DNA of 64,000 nucleotides from assembly GCA_964559865.1 (NCBI GenBank), contig CAZLJD010000021.1:1-64000 (forward strand), written 5' to 3'. Position 1 is the first letter of the stretch. Each line of letters starts with the position of its first letter. The notes under the pieces were generated by a model. It had not been told where the DNA came from. It searched no databases and saw only the letters and a list, made by a program, of their open reading frames with translations. Shown here in pieces: positions 17,717 to 26,491 of the stretch. Source of the stretch: JAGHAJ01 sp964559865 [NCBI: uncultured Synergistota bacterium]. GTDB lineage: Bacteria > Synergistota > JAGHAJ01. A program made the translations under genes and the position numbers.

Positions 17717-18696
17717 AGATAACTACCTCCATTCAATTTAAATTCTTTGATAGTACCCTCGATAAAACAATATACCTTGTTCCTCCCAGCTCTTTTCGCC
17801 CCATATAAAGCATTATCAGCAGCTACAATCATCTCAGAGTAGTTACCCACATGACTGTCCGGGTAAGAGCTTACACCTACACTAACGGTTACTTTTACAC
17901 TTACTGTGTCCTTCCCACCTCTACAAACAAACTCCTTTTCCTCAATCAACTTGCGTATACGCTCCGAAGCCACACATGCACCTTTCAAATCAACCATTGG
18001 CATTATCACAGAAAACTCTTCCCCACCGTATCTGCCAACAATATCTGCACTTCGCACACTCTCCTTTATGCTCTCTGAAACCCCTCGGAGTACACAATCG
18101 CCAGCGCTATGTCCAAACCTATCATTTACCATCTTGAAGAAATCTATGTCAAGCATGACAAACGAAAAGCAATGACCATATCTCAAAGAGATGTGAAACT
18201 GCTCCTTCAACTCCTCTATAAGATACATGTGATTGTAGATCCCGGTCAGACCATCTGTTATCGCCATCTCCGTCAAACGCTCATTCATCTGCTTCAACTC
18301 CTCGTAAAGCTGCTTCTGCCTCAACGCAGCCCTGACCCGTGCAACGAGCTCTATTTCAGAAAAAGGTTTTTTCACGTAATCCACCGCACCAGCATCAAGT
18401 GCAGCCTCCACATATTCAGGTTTATCCAAAGAAGTAACCATAATAACTGGCATTTCCATGGGATTCTTCTTACGGTGCAATAGCTTCACTGTCTCTATAC
18501 CGTCTACATCAGGCATAACTATATCAAGCAAAACGATGGAAGGTAACTCCTTCTCTGCCAAAGATAGCCCTTCCCGTGAAGTATTAGAACAAATGGGGGC
18601 AAACCCCATATTTCTCAATACATTTGCAAGAACAGCAGAATCAAACTTACTATCATCTATTATAAGCACCTTCCTCCCCTCTCCAATACCAGCCAA
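17713..18696 (-). CDS. Response regulator with GGDEF diguanylate cyclase output (PleD-like)
   Basis: About 327 residues. The receiver domain (VLIIDDSKFD, phospho-acceptor in VLLDIVMPDVDG, the MVTS Thr/Ser and the YVKKPF Lys) leads through a coiled linker to a GGDEF domain with DGLTGIYNH, LDIDFFKMVNDRFGHSAGD and the active-site GGEEF. RSAD lies five residues before GGEEF and matches the RxxD inhibitory site, so c-di-GMP product inhibition is likely. The frame is open to 18921, but the upstream part crosses the promoter and bioY. TTG 18696 with AAAGGGGTG upstream is my choice; GTG 18705 is the alternative. No partner kinase is in the window. Confidence 0.9.
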   Translation of the reverse strand: MAGIGEGRKVLIIDDSKFDSAVLANVLRNMGFAPICSNTSREGLSLAEKELPSIVLLDIVMPDVDGIETVKLLHRKKNPMEMPVIMVTSLDKPEYVEAALDAGAVDYVKKPFSEIELVARVRAALRQKQLYEELKQMNERLTEMAITDGLTGIYNHMYLIEELKEQFHISLRYGHCFSFVMLDIDFFKMVNDRFGHSAGDCVLRGVSESIKESVRSADIVGRYGGEEFSVIMPMVDLKGACVASERIRKLIEEKEFVCRGGKDTVSVKVTVSVGVSSYPDSHVGNYSEMIVAADNALYGAKRAGRNKVYCFIEGTIKEFKLNGGSYL

Positions 18697-18720
18697 GTCG
18701 CCCACCCCTTTGTGGTTTTC

Positions 18721-18749
18721 TTGACATTCCAACGCTATTATTATATAAT
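18721..18749 (+). promoter_or_regulatory. Consensus promoter for bioY-murT-gatD
   Basis: TTGACA (18721-18726), 17-base spacer, TATAAT (18744-18749): a full consensus match. The implied leader before GTG 18794 is short and contains AAAGGAGGG. The -10 overlaps that of the divergent promoter on the other strand. Confidence 0.85.
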
Positions 18750-18769
18750 TTTCCCGACTATAAAAACAA
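18740..18769 (-). promoter_or_regulatory. Divergent promoter for the diguanylate cyclase gene
   Basis: On the minus strand TTGTTT (18764-18769), 18-base spacer, TATAAT (18740-18745). The two -10 boxes are parts of one 10-bp palindrome, ATTATATAAT (18740-18749), so the two promoters should compete for polymerase. Confidence 0.55.
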
Positions 18770-18793
18770 GCTCCAAAGGAGGGAAAAATCAAG

Positions 18794-19345
18794 GTGGCTA
18801 CCTCAAGAGTAGTAAGGGTTGCTGTATTCGTCGTCCTCACCTCATTGGGGGCATTTCTAAAAATACCATTCTTTCCCGTGCCACTCACACTGCAAACTCT
18901 GTTCGTAATCCTATCAGGCATAATATTAGGGCCAAAATTAGGAGCACTAAGTCAGATAATATACATAACAGTCGGTCTGAGTGGCATACCCGTATTTGCA
19001 AATGGTGGTGGGATATCCTACATCCTTTCACCAACATTTGGGTACATAATCGGTTTTATACCTGCCGCATACACATCAGGTATGCTATCAAAACAGTTGG
19101 CATTTTCCCCCATTATCAACATGATACTAGCAGCTACGATAGGAACCACACTCATCTATCTATCCGGTTTACCTTACCTATACATCGTTATGAAATACAT
19201 TATCGGCAAGAACCTTACCCTCTACCATACACTCCTTTATGGATGCCTTGTCTTTCTCCCCGGAGATGCAGCAAAGATAATTGCATCTGCACTCATAGGG
19301 AGCAAGGTAACCGTGAGAGTACTCAGGATGTACGCATCGAGATGA
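18794..19345 (+). CDS. bioY: Biotin transporter substrate-binding (S) component BioY
   Basis: 183 residues, about six membrane segments, the family length. Conserved features: FPVPLTLQTLFVILSGIILG near the N-terminus, GLSGIPVFANGGG, SPTFGYIIGFIPAAY and the late LFLPGDAAKI-type motif (VFLPGDAAKIIASA). BioY is the membrane S-component of the biotin ECF transporter. Start GTG 18794 with GGAGGG ten bases upstream. The stop overlaps the murT start (ATGA). No ATPase or EcfT gene is nearby, so it would share an energising module encoded elsewhere or work alone. Confidence 0.93.
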   Translation: MATSRVVRVAVFVVLTSLGAFLKIPFFPVPLTLQTLFVILSGIILGPKLGALSQIIYITVGLSGIPVFANGGGISYILSPTFGYIIGFIPAAYTSGMLSKQLAFSPIINMILAATIGTTLIYLSGLPYLYIVMKYIIGKNLTLYHTLLYGCLVFLPGDAAKIIASALIGSKVTVRVLRMYASR

Positions 19346-20706
19346 CATATTTAGCCATACTCCTTGGCAAGTTTCTCTTCCTGCTATCAAGGAGCTTTAA
19401 AAAGGGACACGGTTCTGTGTTCCCTGGTTACATCATACAGAGGGTTTTCCCCCGGTTCTTGTCGAGATTCCAAAAGAAGTATAGATTGAAGGTAGTATTA
19501 GTCACTGGAACCAACGGAAAGACTACAACCACAAAGCTCATTACTAATATACTGAGAGAAAACGGATTTAAGGTTATATACAATTCCTCAGGTGCAAATC
19601 TCCCACGGGGCATCATATCCTCCATAGTCAAAGAATACAAGTTACTTGGTCAAAACAAGTGGGACTACGGTGTATTTGAGGTAGATGAAGGACATTTGTA
19701 CGAGGTGTGCAACGCACTTTCACCATCATACATCGTCTTCCTGAATCTCTTCAGGGATCAACTCGACAGATACGGGGAAATACAGAAGAACTTTTCTACT
19801 TTCAAGAAAGCACTATCCATACAAGGTTTACGGTGTAAAATCATAACTAATGTTGATGACCCACTAATAAACTACTTAAGAATGTACAAAAAAAGTACAG
19901 GTTATGGGATAGAAGATCCATCTATAGGCAGCAAAAAGCTGCCAGAGACGGCAGATTCCAAATTCTGCCCCGTGTGTAACACAAGGTTATCATACCAGAG
20001 GGTATTTTATGCACACATGGGAAAATACCAGTGCAAGAATTGTAATTATGAGAGATCTAATCCAGAAGTCAAAGTAAAAGAGATAAAGACATTCCACATA
20101 GATGGTTCAGTGTTCTCAGTTGAAGCAAATGGACTTTCAATGCCAATAAACTCAAAACTTCCTGGTTTATACAACGTATCCAATATTGCAGCAGCCATAG
20201 CCACAGTTACAACAATAGGTATAAGATTACAGGACACGTTGATCCCTATAAACAACACTCCAACGGCATTTGGAAGAGGCGAAAAGTTTACTTACGAAGA
20301 CAAAATCTTTTACCTCATACTCGTTAAAAACCCAACTGGATACAACGAAGTCATAAACTTACTCAAAGGCGAAAAGGGGCTAAACATCCTGCTATACCTG
20401 AACGACAATATACCAGACGGAACAGATGTTTCATGGATATGGGATGTGAACTTCGAAGAGCTAAGGGGTAAAATATTCCTCATAGGCATATCCGGAACCC
20501 GAGCATACGACATGGAAGTAAGGATAAAGTATGCAAGGATAGATCCACAAGTAAGCTTTACAGAACTCGATATGGAAAGTGCTTTAACGAGGTTTACAAG
20601 AACAGCCAAGAACAGGAAAAATTACATTCTCGCTAATTATAGTGCTATGACAGAATTAAGGGACAAAATCAAAAGAAGGGGTATTATGAACAGATATGAA
20701 TCTTAA
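19342..20706 (+). CDS. murT: Lipid II isoglutaminyl synthase, MurT subunit
   Basis: 454 residues from the ATG overlapping the bioY stop. Mur-ligase-like: the ATP loop is VTGTNGKTTTTK, then SSGANLPRGI, EVDEGHLYEVC and LFRDQLDRYGE. A four-Cys zinc ribbon (CPVCNTR then CKNC) is inserted in the central domain as in known MurT. A DUF1727 domain is at the C-terminus with NPTGYNEV. With GatD it amidates D-Glu in the stem peptide of lipid II. The open frame reaches back to 18712, but that part only shadows bioY. It overlaps gatD by 11 bases. Confidence 0.94.
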   Translation: MTYLAILLGKFLFLLSRSFKKGHGSVFPGYIIQRVFPRFLSRFQKKYRLKVVLVTGTNGKTTTTKLITNILRENGFKVIYNSSGANLPRGIISSIVKEYKLLGQNKWDYGVFEVDEGHLYEVCNALSPSYIVFLNLFRDQLDRYGEIQKNFSTFKKALSIQGLRCKIITNVDDPLINYLRMYKKSTGYGIEDPSIGSKKLPETADSKFCPVCNTRLSYQRVFYAHMGKYQCKNCNYERSNPEVKVKEIKTFHIDGSVFSVEANGLSMPINSKLPGLYNVSNIAAAIATVTTIGIRLQDTLIPINNTPTAFGRGEKFTYEDKIFYLILVKNPTGYNEVINLLKGEKGLNILLYLNDNIPDGTDVSWIWDVNFEELRGKIFLIGISGTRAYDMEVRIKYARIDPQVSFTELDMESALTRFTRTAKNRKNYILANYSAMTELRDKIKRRGIMNRYES

Positions 20707-21433
20707 CATAACGTACCTCTATTACGATATACTCAACCTTTACGGAGACAGAGGAAACATAATCATATTGAAGCGAAGAGCAGAAGCAAGGGGCATAAAT
20801 GTTAATGTCAACTATACAACTATAGGTGAAGAACTGGCAGTCAAAGAAACAGACATACTATTTATGGGGGGAGGAGAAGACAGATCTCAAGAAGCTGTAG
20901 AAATGGACATAAGGAAGAAAAGCACAATAATAAGGGAAATAGTGGAAAGCAATCGGGTAGTCATAGCTATATGCGGCAGTTATCAACTACTTGGAAACTA
21001 CTACATAACGGTAGGAGGAAAAGAGATTAGGGGGTTGGGCATCCTCGATGTGTATACCACTCCTGCCGAAAAAAGGATGATAGGAAACATAATAACAAAG
21101 TCCACAATAAAAGGGAAAGAAACAGAGATCGTGGGTTTTGAGAACCACAGAGGCATGACATTCATAGGAAGTAAAACTAAACCATTTGGAAGGGTAATAG
21201 TTGGTTACGGGAACAATGGAAGAGACAAAACCGAAGGAGCAGTATACAAAAACTGTTATGGAACATATCTGCATGGTCCACTCCTCTCAAAGAATCCGGT
21301 ACTCGCCGACATGCTGATAGAAAAGGCATTATCCACAAAATACGAAAGAGAAATTATCTTAAATCCGATAGATGACTCGTCAGAACTTAGAGCAAAAAAC
21401 TACATTTCTACCTTAATAAAAAGCAAGGGATAG
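20696..21433 (+). CDS. gatD: Lipid II isoglutaminyl synthase, glutamine amidotransferase subunit GatD
   Basis: 245 residues, class I glutamine amidotransferase of the CobB/CobQ type. The nucleophile lies in AICGSYQLLGNYY (Cys near 94) and the catalytic His in YGTYLHGPLLSKNP (near 189). The N-terminal LYYDILNLYGDRGNIIILKRRAE is typical. It supplies ammonia to MurT for amidation of D-isoglutamate. The start lies inside the murT 3' end, so the subunits are coupled. Confidence 0.94.
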   Translation: MNLNITYLYYDILNLYGDRGNIIILKRRAEARGINVNVNYTTIGEELAVKETDILFMGGGEDRSQEAVEMDIRKKSTIIREIVESNRVVIAICGSYQLLGNYYITVGGKEIRGLGILDVYTTPAEKRMIGNIITKSTIKGKETEIVGFENHRGMTFIGSKTKPFGRVIVGYGNNGRDKTEGAVYKNCYGTYLHGPLLSKNPVLADMLIEKALSTKYEREIILNPIDDSSELRAKNYISTLIKSKG

Positions 21434-21442
21434 TGGTATAAT
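21434..21442 (+). promoter_or_regulatory. Extended -10 promoter for sigH
   Basis: TGGTATAAT directly after the gatD stop: a TGn extension plus a perfect -10. Only a weak -35 (TTAATA about 18 bases upstream) is seen. The implied 5' UTR is about 27 bases and contains GGAGG. Confidence 0.5.
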
Positions 21443-21475
21443 TATAAAAAAATCGCCAATATAGGAGGAACAACC

Positions 21476-22102
21476 ATTAGAAGAAACCGATTTAAGAACT
21501 TACCGCTGGAAGATGTTGTTGAACTTGCACAAAAAGGCGACAAAGATGCAATGATATACCTCCTAACAGAGCTCAAACCATTCGTCAGAAGTAAGGTTAG
21601 GAATTATTTTTTTGCTGGTTCAGACGAAGAAGATGTAATACAAGAAGGCATGATAGGACTTCTTAGTGCAATCCAGGACTATAAAAGGGAAAAGTCATCC
21701 TTTAAGTCCTTCGCAACACTGTGCATAAAGAGAAGAGTTATAAGTGCTATAAAGTCTGCAAACAGGCAGAAAAACATACCTTTAAATGCTTACTTCTCTA
21801 TTCACGGAACCACCTGGCAAGAGGAAAATGGGAGGATGTTAGGAGAGACCATAGAGAGTGCTACCGCCGTAGATCCCGAGAGGATCGTTGCAGAGAAAGA
21901 AGAAGCACTAAACACAGTAAAGCTTATACTAAAAACACTTACACCCATGGAAAAGAAAGTCCTCGTTTACTACATGATGATGGACAGCTATGACGACATA
22001 GCAAAAGAAATCGGTTGCAGAGTGAAGTCTGTGGATAATGCCCTACAGAGAATAAAGAGAAAGGCTGAAAAGGTTATTACATCATTAAACAAAGAAGAGT
22101 AG
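21476..22102 (+). CDS. sigH: SigH-family RNA polymerase sigma factor, probable ATT start
   Basis: About 208 residues. Region 2 reads DVIQEGMIGLLSAIQDYKREKSSFKSFATLCIKRRVISAIKSANRQK, with IPLNAYFS following. Region 4 has LTPMEKKVLVYYMM, SYDDIAKEIGCRVKSVDNALQRIKRK. These are the marks of the SigH (sigma-30) family. The first ATG (21551) would cut off the start of region 2.1 and has no ribosome site. Homology wants about 25 more residues (LEDVVELAQKGDKDA), and the frame upstream has no ATG, GTG or TTG back to the gatD stop. ATT 21476 lies seven bases after GGAGG, so I take it as the start. Confidence 0.86.
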   Translation: MRRNRFKNLPLEDVVELAQKGDKDAMIYLLTELKPFVRSKVRNYFFAGSDEEDVIQEGMIGLLSAIQDYKREKSSFKSFATLCIKRRVISAIKSANRQKNIPLNAYFSIHGTTWQEENGRMLGETIESATAVDPERIVAEKEEALNTVKLILKTLTPMEKKVLVYYMMMDSYDDIAKEIGCRVKSVDNALQRIKRKAEKVITSLNKEE

Positions 22103-22106
22103 TCAA

Positions 22107-23327
22107 CTATCTCGTTGCAAGACCTCCGATAAGGTTGAAAAGTGGCAAAAACATCGACAACGCAATGAATCCTACAATACTTCCAACAATTATAATAAGC
22201 AACGGCTCAAGTGCAGCGGACAGGGCAGCAACTTTCGTCTCCACCTCTTCATCAAAGAAGTCAGCTACCTTCATAGCCATTTCCTCCACATTACCGGTCG
22301 TTTCTCCCACAGTTATCATCTTAGTAACCATTAGAGGAAAGACCTCCGTAAGCTCAAGGGATTCGCCCAAAGCCTGTCCTTCTCTAACCCTTGTCCTCGC
22401 AGACATGACTGCCTGAGCGATTACCTCATTGCCTGATATCCTCGCAACAATCTCAAGTACATCAAGCAGTGGCACACCTGCACCAACCAGTGCCCCCAGC
22501 GTACGACTAAACCTGGCTACAACCACCTTTCTCCTCAGTGCACCGATAATTGGCGTTCTAAGCTTCATTCTGTCAAAAAAGAGTTTCAAAGAAGGCAACT
22601 TAGAAAGGACATACAAAAGCACAACTATCGCCAATACGGAAATGGCAATAAGCCACTTGTACTCATCAAAGAAGTGCTGAAACGCCAACACCCTCTGGGT
22701 TATAACTGGCAATGGCACATTCAATCCTTTGAGCACAACCACAAACCTTGGTATAACAAAGGTTAACAGAAGCACAATTACTGAAACAGACACCGTTATT
22801 AATACAACCGGATAAAACATAGCAGAAGCTACTTTTCTTCTCAGGGCAAGCTCCTTCTCAAGGTATGTTGCCAATCTCTCAAGAGACGCATCCAGCATAC
22901 CACCTGCTTCACCTGCCCTAACCATGGTAACATAGAGGTTAGAAAACACTCTTGGATAGCGCATCAATGTATCTGACAAAGTCTCACCTTCTTCTACCCT
23001 CCGCCTCATCTCCGAGATTATATTTGCCAATTTCGGATTTTCTGTCTGGTCAACAAGTACTCTCAACGCATCTGCAACGGGTAAGCCAGCCTTTAACATA
23101 ACAGCAAACTGCCTGCTAAATACAACCACATCTCTGAGTTTTACAGGATTCAAAACCCCTATACTTACATTCTTACTAAGAACACCCTTTCTATAAGGTC
23201 GTAAAAAAACAGGATACAATCCGTTTTCAGTGAGTTTAGCAACTGCTTCTGCCCTACTTCCTGCCTCCAAGATACCCTCAACTATCATCCCCGATCTATC
23301 TTTAGCCCTATACCTAAAGTCTCCCAT
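22107..23327 (-). CDS. pilC: Type IV pilus / type II secretion inner-membrane platform protein PilC (GspF)
   Basis: 406 residues, two T2SSF repeats (about 70-195 and 275-395), each with membrane segments. Signatures: FSRQFAVMLKAGLPVADALRVL, VRAGEAGGMLDASLERLATYLEKE, FSRTLGALVGAGVPLLDVLEIV and TVGETTGNVEEMAMKVADFFDEEV. It anchors the PilB/PilT motors at the inner membrane. It follows pilT by 3 bases. It converges on sigH with only four bases between stops and no visible terminator. Confidence 0.94.
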   Translation of the reverse strand: MGDFRYRAKDRSGMIVEGILEAGSRAEAVAKLTENGLYPVFLRPYRKGVLSKNVSIGVLNPVKLRDVVVFSRQFAVMLKAGLPVADALRVLVDQTENPKLANIISEMRRRVEEGETLSDTLMRYPRVFSNLYVTMVRAGEAGGMLDASLERLATYLEKELALRRKVASAMFYPVVLITVSVSVIVLLLTFVIPRFVVVLKGLNVPLPVITQRVLAFQHFFDEYKWLIAISVLAIVVLLYVLSKLPSLKLFFDRMKLRTPIIGALRRKVVVARFSRTLGALVGAGVPLLDVLEIVARISGNEVIAQAVMSARTRVREGQALGESLELTEVFPLMVTKMITVGETTGNVEEMAMKVADFFDEEVETKVAALSAALEPLLIIIVGSIVGFIALSMFLPLFNLIGGLATR

Positions 23328-23330
23328 GCA

Positions 23331-24365
23331 CTACACCTGCACATTAGAGATATTTTTGGCACTCATCTGAAGTGTTTCTCTATCTATCTTCCCATTCCTA
23401 TACAACCTTGCAAGGTCCTGATCCATTGTGTGCATCCCAAATTTCGCACCAGTTTGAATAACAGAATAGAGTTGCTCTGTCTTTCCCTCCCTTATGAGAT
23501 TCCTGACAGCAGGAGTTCCAACCAACACCTCTGTGGCAACAATCCTACCTCCACCAACCCGAGGAAGCAAGCGTTGTGCGACTATACCCTCCAAGACGAT
23601 TGAAAGCTGCATCCTTATCTGATGTTGCTGAGATGGAGGAAAGACATCTATAATCCTATCTATACTCTGGGGAGCATCTGGTGTGTGGAGTGTAGACATG
23701 ACAAGGTGCCCAGTCTCTGCAGCAGTTATTGCAGCCCCTATGGTCTCCAAATCTCTCATCTCACCTATAAGGATTACATCTGGATCCTGTCTTAAAACTC
23801 GTCTTATAGCTTCCGCAAAGGACGCAGTATCACTACCAACCTCCCTCTGTGTAATAACAGACTTCTTATGCGTATGGAGATACTCGGTGGGATTCTCTAT
23901 AGTAACAATCCTCTTAGCATAATTCGTATTTATAAAGTCCAGCATAGCTGCCAAAGTGGTATTCTTCCCACTACCCGTAGGACCAGTAACAAGGATAAGA
24001 CCCCTATCCTTCTTTGCGAAATCCTTCAAAACCAACGGCAACTCAAGTTCCTCTATACTCCTGATCCTATTCGGTATCACTCTAAAAGCAGCACCTACAT
24101 TGCCCCGTTCAAAGAAAAGATTCACCCTAAAACGCAGCTCTTCTGTAAGGGCATAGGCAAAGTCGAGCTCTTTCTCGGAAAGAAATTTGTTCCTTTGCTT
24201 TTCGTCCATAACCGAAAATATAAGTCTCTTTGCCTCCTGTGGCGTTACAGGTTCACCCTCCATAGGAACAAGGACTCCATCTATCCTGAATATCGGAGGC
24301 AAGCCCACAACTATGTGAACATCAGATGCACCTCTCTTTGCAGCAATAGAAAGAATCCTATCCAT
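23331..24365 (-). CDS. pilT: Type IV pilus retraction ATPase PilT, atypical Walker A
   Basis: 344 residues. PilT signatures: GASDVHIVVGLPPIFRIDG, VTIENPTEYLH, the Asp box and Walker B (LRQDPDVILIGEMRD), HLVMSTLHTPDA. Walker A at 128-135 reads GPTGSGKN, with Asn (codon AAT, 23963-23961) where Ser or Thr normally helps to hold Mg2+. Every other motif is intact. It lies between pilB and pilC in one operon. Either the enzyme works with an altered site or this is a weakened motor. Confidence 0.93.
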   Translation of the reverse strand: MDRILSIAAKRGASDVHIVVGLPPIFRIDGVLVPMEGEPVTPQEAKRLIFSVMDEKQRNKFLSEKELDFAYALTEELRFRVNLFFERGNVGAAFRVIPNRIRSIEELELPLVLKDFAKKDRGLILVTGPTGSGKNTTLAAMLDFINTNYAKRIVTIENPTEYLHTHKKSVITQREVGSDTASFAEAIRRVLRQDPDVILIGEMRDLETIGAAITAAETGHLVMSTLHTPDAPQSIDRIIDVFPPSQQHQIRMQLSIVLEGIVAQRLLPRVGGGRIVATEVLVGTPAVRNLIREGKTEQLYSVIQTGAKFGMHTMDQDLARLYRNGKIDRETLQMSAKNISNVQV

Positions 24366-24379
24366 GTTAATAGCACCTC

Positions 24380-26029
24380 CTAACTCTTAGATACCCTTAA
24401 AACCTCCTCCAATGTGGTAATACCCGAAAGCGCCTTTATCTTACCATCTTCGAATAATGTCCGCATTCCCTCCCTTATTGCTACCTGTCTTATCTCTCCC
24501 GAAGACGCCTTCTTCATCACAAGGGCAGATATCTGCTCACTCATCCTCATCACCTCAAATATTGCAGTTCTACCACGATATCCAGAAAGTCTGCACTGCT
24601 CACATCCCTTACCCCTGTAAAGAACCGAACCTTCTGGAAGGTCGTTGTCAACTATAACCTCTGAATTCGGAACATACGACTCCTTACAATATTCGCATAT
24701 CTTCCTCACAAGCCTCTGTGCAACCACCCCAACCACCGAGGAAGCAATGAGGAAGGGCTCAACTCCCATATCCATCAACCTTGTAAGCGCACCAGGGGCA
24801 TCATTCGTATGAAGTGTAGACAGAACAAAATGCCCGGTTAACGCTGCCCTTACTGCAAGTTCCGCAGTCTCATAGTCTCTTATCTCACCTACCATTATAA
24901 TATCAGGGTCCTGTCGAAGAATAGATCTCAATGCTGTAGAGAACAACAAACCCGCCTTCTCATTGACCTGAACTTGATTTATCCCCTTCAGTTGATACTC
25001 AACAGGGTCTTCTACAGTTACCACATTGTATTCTTCCTTCGCCAACCTATTCAATATGGAGTAAAGCGTAGTCGTTTTACCAGAACCCGTAGGACCTGTA
25101 ACTAGCAGCATACCGTAAGGATGGTTTATCATTTCAGAGATCTTCTCCATATCGTCCTCAAGGAGTCCTAATTTCTCAAGCCCTATTAGTACGCTCGACC
25201 TGTCAAGTAATCTCAATACAACCTTTTCACCATATACTGTTGGCAAAGTAGAGATTCTTATATCCACATCTTTGCCATTCACCTTAAGAACAACTCTACC
25301 ATCCTGAGGTAATCTCTTTTCCGCTATATCCATATTCGCCATTATCTTCAAACGGGAGACAACGGGAGAAGCCATGTCAAGAGAGAAGTGTTCAACATAT
25401 CTAAGCAATCCATCTACTCTATACCTGATAATGAGACCATTTTCTTGGGGCTCAAAGTGTATATCACTCGCCCTTTCTTCCACTGCTCTCGTTACGATAT
25501 AATTAACGAGCTTTACAACAGGGGCATTTTCCTCAACTTCTGCCTCTGGTACAGCCTCCTTTCTGCTTGCCGCTATCGATTCAACAAGCTTTCTTGCCTC
25601 TTCCTTTATGGAATACAAATTCTCTATTGTTCGAGATATCTCCGAAGGAGTCGCAACCACAGGCTCGATTCTGTATCCAGTAAGAAAGGACAGCTCGTCC
25701 TGTGCCTTCACATCCAGTGGATCAGAGAAGGCAACCTTCAATGTATCTCCGTGAACTGATATAGGCACAACATTATATCTCCTTGCCACACTCTCAGGTA
25801 TTATCCTTACAACCTCAGGTGAGATAACGGTGTTCTTTAAACGCACCCTCTCAAGTCGCAACTGGTTAGAAAGTACATCTGCAATGGCATCCTCGTCTAA
25901 TACTCCCTTAGACACAAGTATTTCACCCAAACGTTTTTTGCTCCTTTTCTGCTCATCCAAGGCATCTGCAAGCTGTGCCTGTGAGACCGTTCCGGACTCC
26001 ACCAGAATATCGCCAAACCTCTTCCTCAT
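24380..26029 (-). CDS. pilB: Type IV pilus / type II secretion assembly ATPase PilB (GspE)
   Basis: 549 residues. Two N-terminal GspE_N-like modules (about 1-150; FGDILVESG and LGEILVSKGVL) precede the ATPase: Walker A GPTGSGKT, Asp box and Walker B (LRQDPDIIMVGEIRD), His box STLHTNDA, and a zinc-binding CEYC...CEQC pair. It powers pilin polymerisation. It heads the pilB-pilT-pilC run, 14 bases before pilT, after rimI. Confidence 0.95.
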   Translation of the reverse strand: MRKRFGDILVESGTVSQAQLADALDEQKRSKKRLGEILVSKGVLDEDAIADVLSNQLRLERVRLKNTVISPEVVRIIPESVARRYNVVPISVHGDTLKVAFSDPLDVKAQDELSFLTGYRIEPVVATPSEISRTIENLYSIKEEARKLVESIAASRKEAVPEAEVEENAPVVKLVNYIVTRAVEERASDIHFEPQENGLIIRYRVDGLLRYVEHFSLDMASPVVSRLKIMANMDIAEKRLPQDGRVVLKVNGKDVDIRISTLPTVYGEKVVLRLLDRSSVLIGLEKLGLLEDDMEKISEMINHPYGMLLVTGPTGSGKTTTLYSILNRLAKEEYNVVTVEDPVEYQLKGINQVQVNEKAGLLFSTALRSILRQDPDIIMVGEIRDYETAELAVRAALTGHFVLSTLHTNDAPGALTRLMDMGVEPFLIASSVVGVVAQRLVRKICEYCKESYVPNSEVIVDNDLPEGSVLYRGKGCEQCRLSGYRGRTAIFEVMRMSEQISALVMKKASSGEIRQVAIREGMRTLFEDGKIKALSGITTLEEVLRVSKS

Positions 26030-26044
26030 TTCCTTTACCCCCCA

Positions 26045-26491
26045 TCACAGCGTTAAAGCCATGAAAGCCGCATCTTCTCCGTTATCACGATAATACCCAT
26101 GTATCAATTTTACCACCTTAAAATGGTACTTCTTGTAAAGGTTTATCGCAATCACATTAGAAATTCTCACCTCAAGTACCACTCTCTTGCAGCTACTATA
26201 CTTGGCTATCTCTATTAAAGCCACAAGAAGCTGCTCACCTATTCTATGTCCCCTATACGCCTTTGCCACTGCAATCGTGGTGATGTGTGCCTCTCTATCA
26301 ATGATATAAATTCCACCATACCCCACCACTCTGTTTTTCAACCGAGCAACGATGTAAAATACACCCTCACCTTTGCGCAGCTCTTCCCTAAACATCTCCA
26401 AGCTCCAAGGGGAGGAAAAGGATTCCTGCTCTATTTGTATCACTTCATCAAGGTCAGCAGGGGTCATAAAGTCTATCTCTGCAACAATCAT
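26045..26491 (-). CDS. rimI: Ribosomal-protein-alanine N-acetyltransferase RimI-like (GNAT)
   Basis: 148 residues, GNAT fold. Motif D/A regions: EQESFSSPWSLEMFREEL, TTIAVAKAYRGHRIGEQLLVALIE (acetyl-CoA pyrophosphate loop with the RGxxxG variant RGHRIG), and LEVRISNVIAINLYKKYHFK. RimI acetylates the N-terminus of ribosomal protein S18; the GNAT family is broad and the substrate is inferred. ATG 26491 directly abuts the purA stop. Confidence 0.85.
   Translation of the reverse strand: MIVAEIDFMTPADLDEVIQIEQESFSSPWSLEMFREELRKGEGVFYIVARLKNRVVGYGGIYIIDREAHITTIAVAKAYRGHRIGEQLLVALIEIAKYSSCKRVVLEVRISNVIAINLYKKYHFKVVKLIHGYYRDNGEDAAFMALTL

Noticed and set aside
18697-18921. N-terminal extension of the diguanylate cyclase gene
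   Set aside because: The extra residues cross the divergent promoter and the bioY start; the receiver domain begins just after the chosen start.
18712-19341. 210-codon open frame before murT on the plus strand
   Set aside because: It overlaps bioY in another frame, has no family resemblance, and murT starts at the ATGA overlap at 19342.
22103-22106. Terminator between the convergent sigH and pilC genes
   Set aside because: Only four bases separate the stops and no hairpin with a T-run was found nearby.
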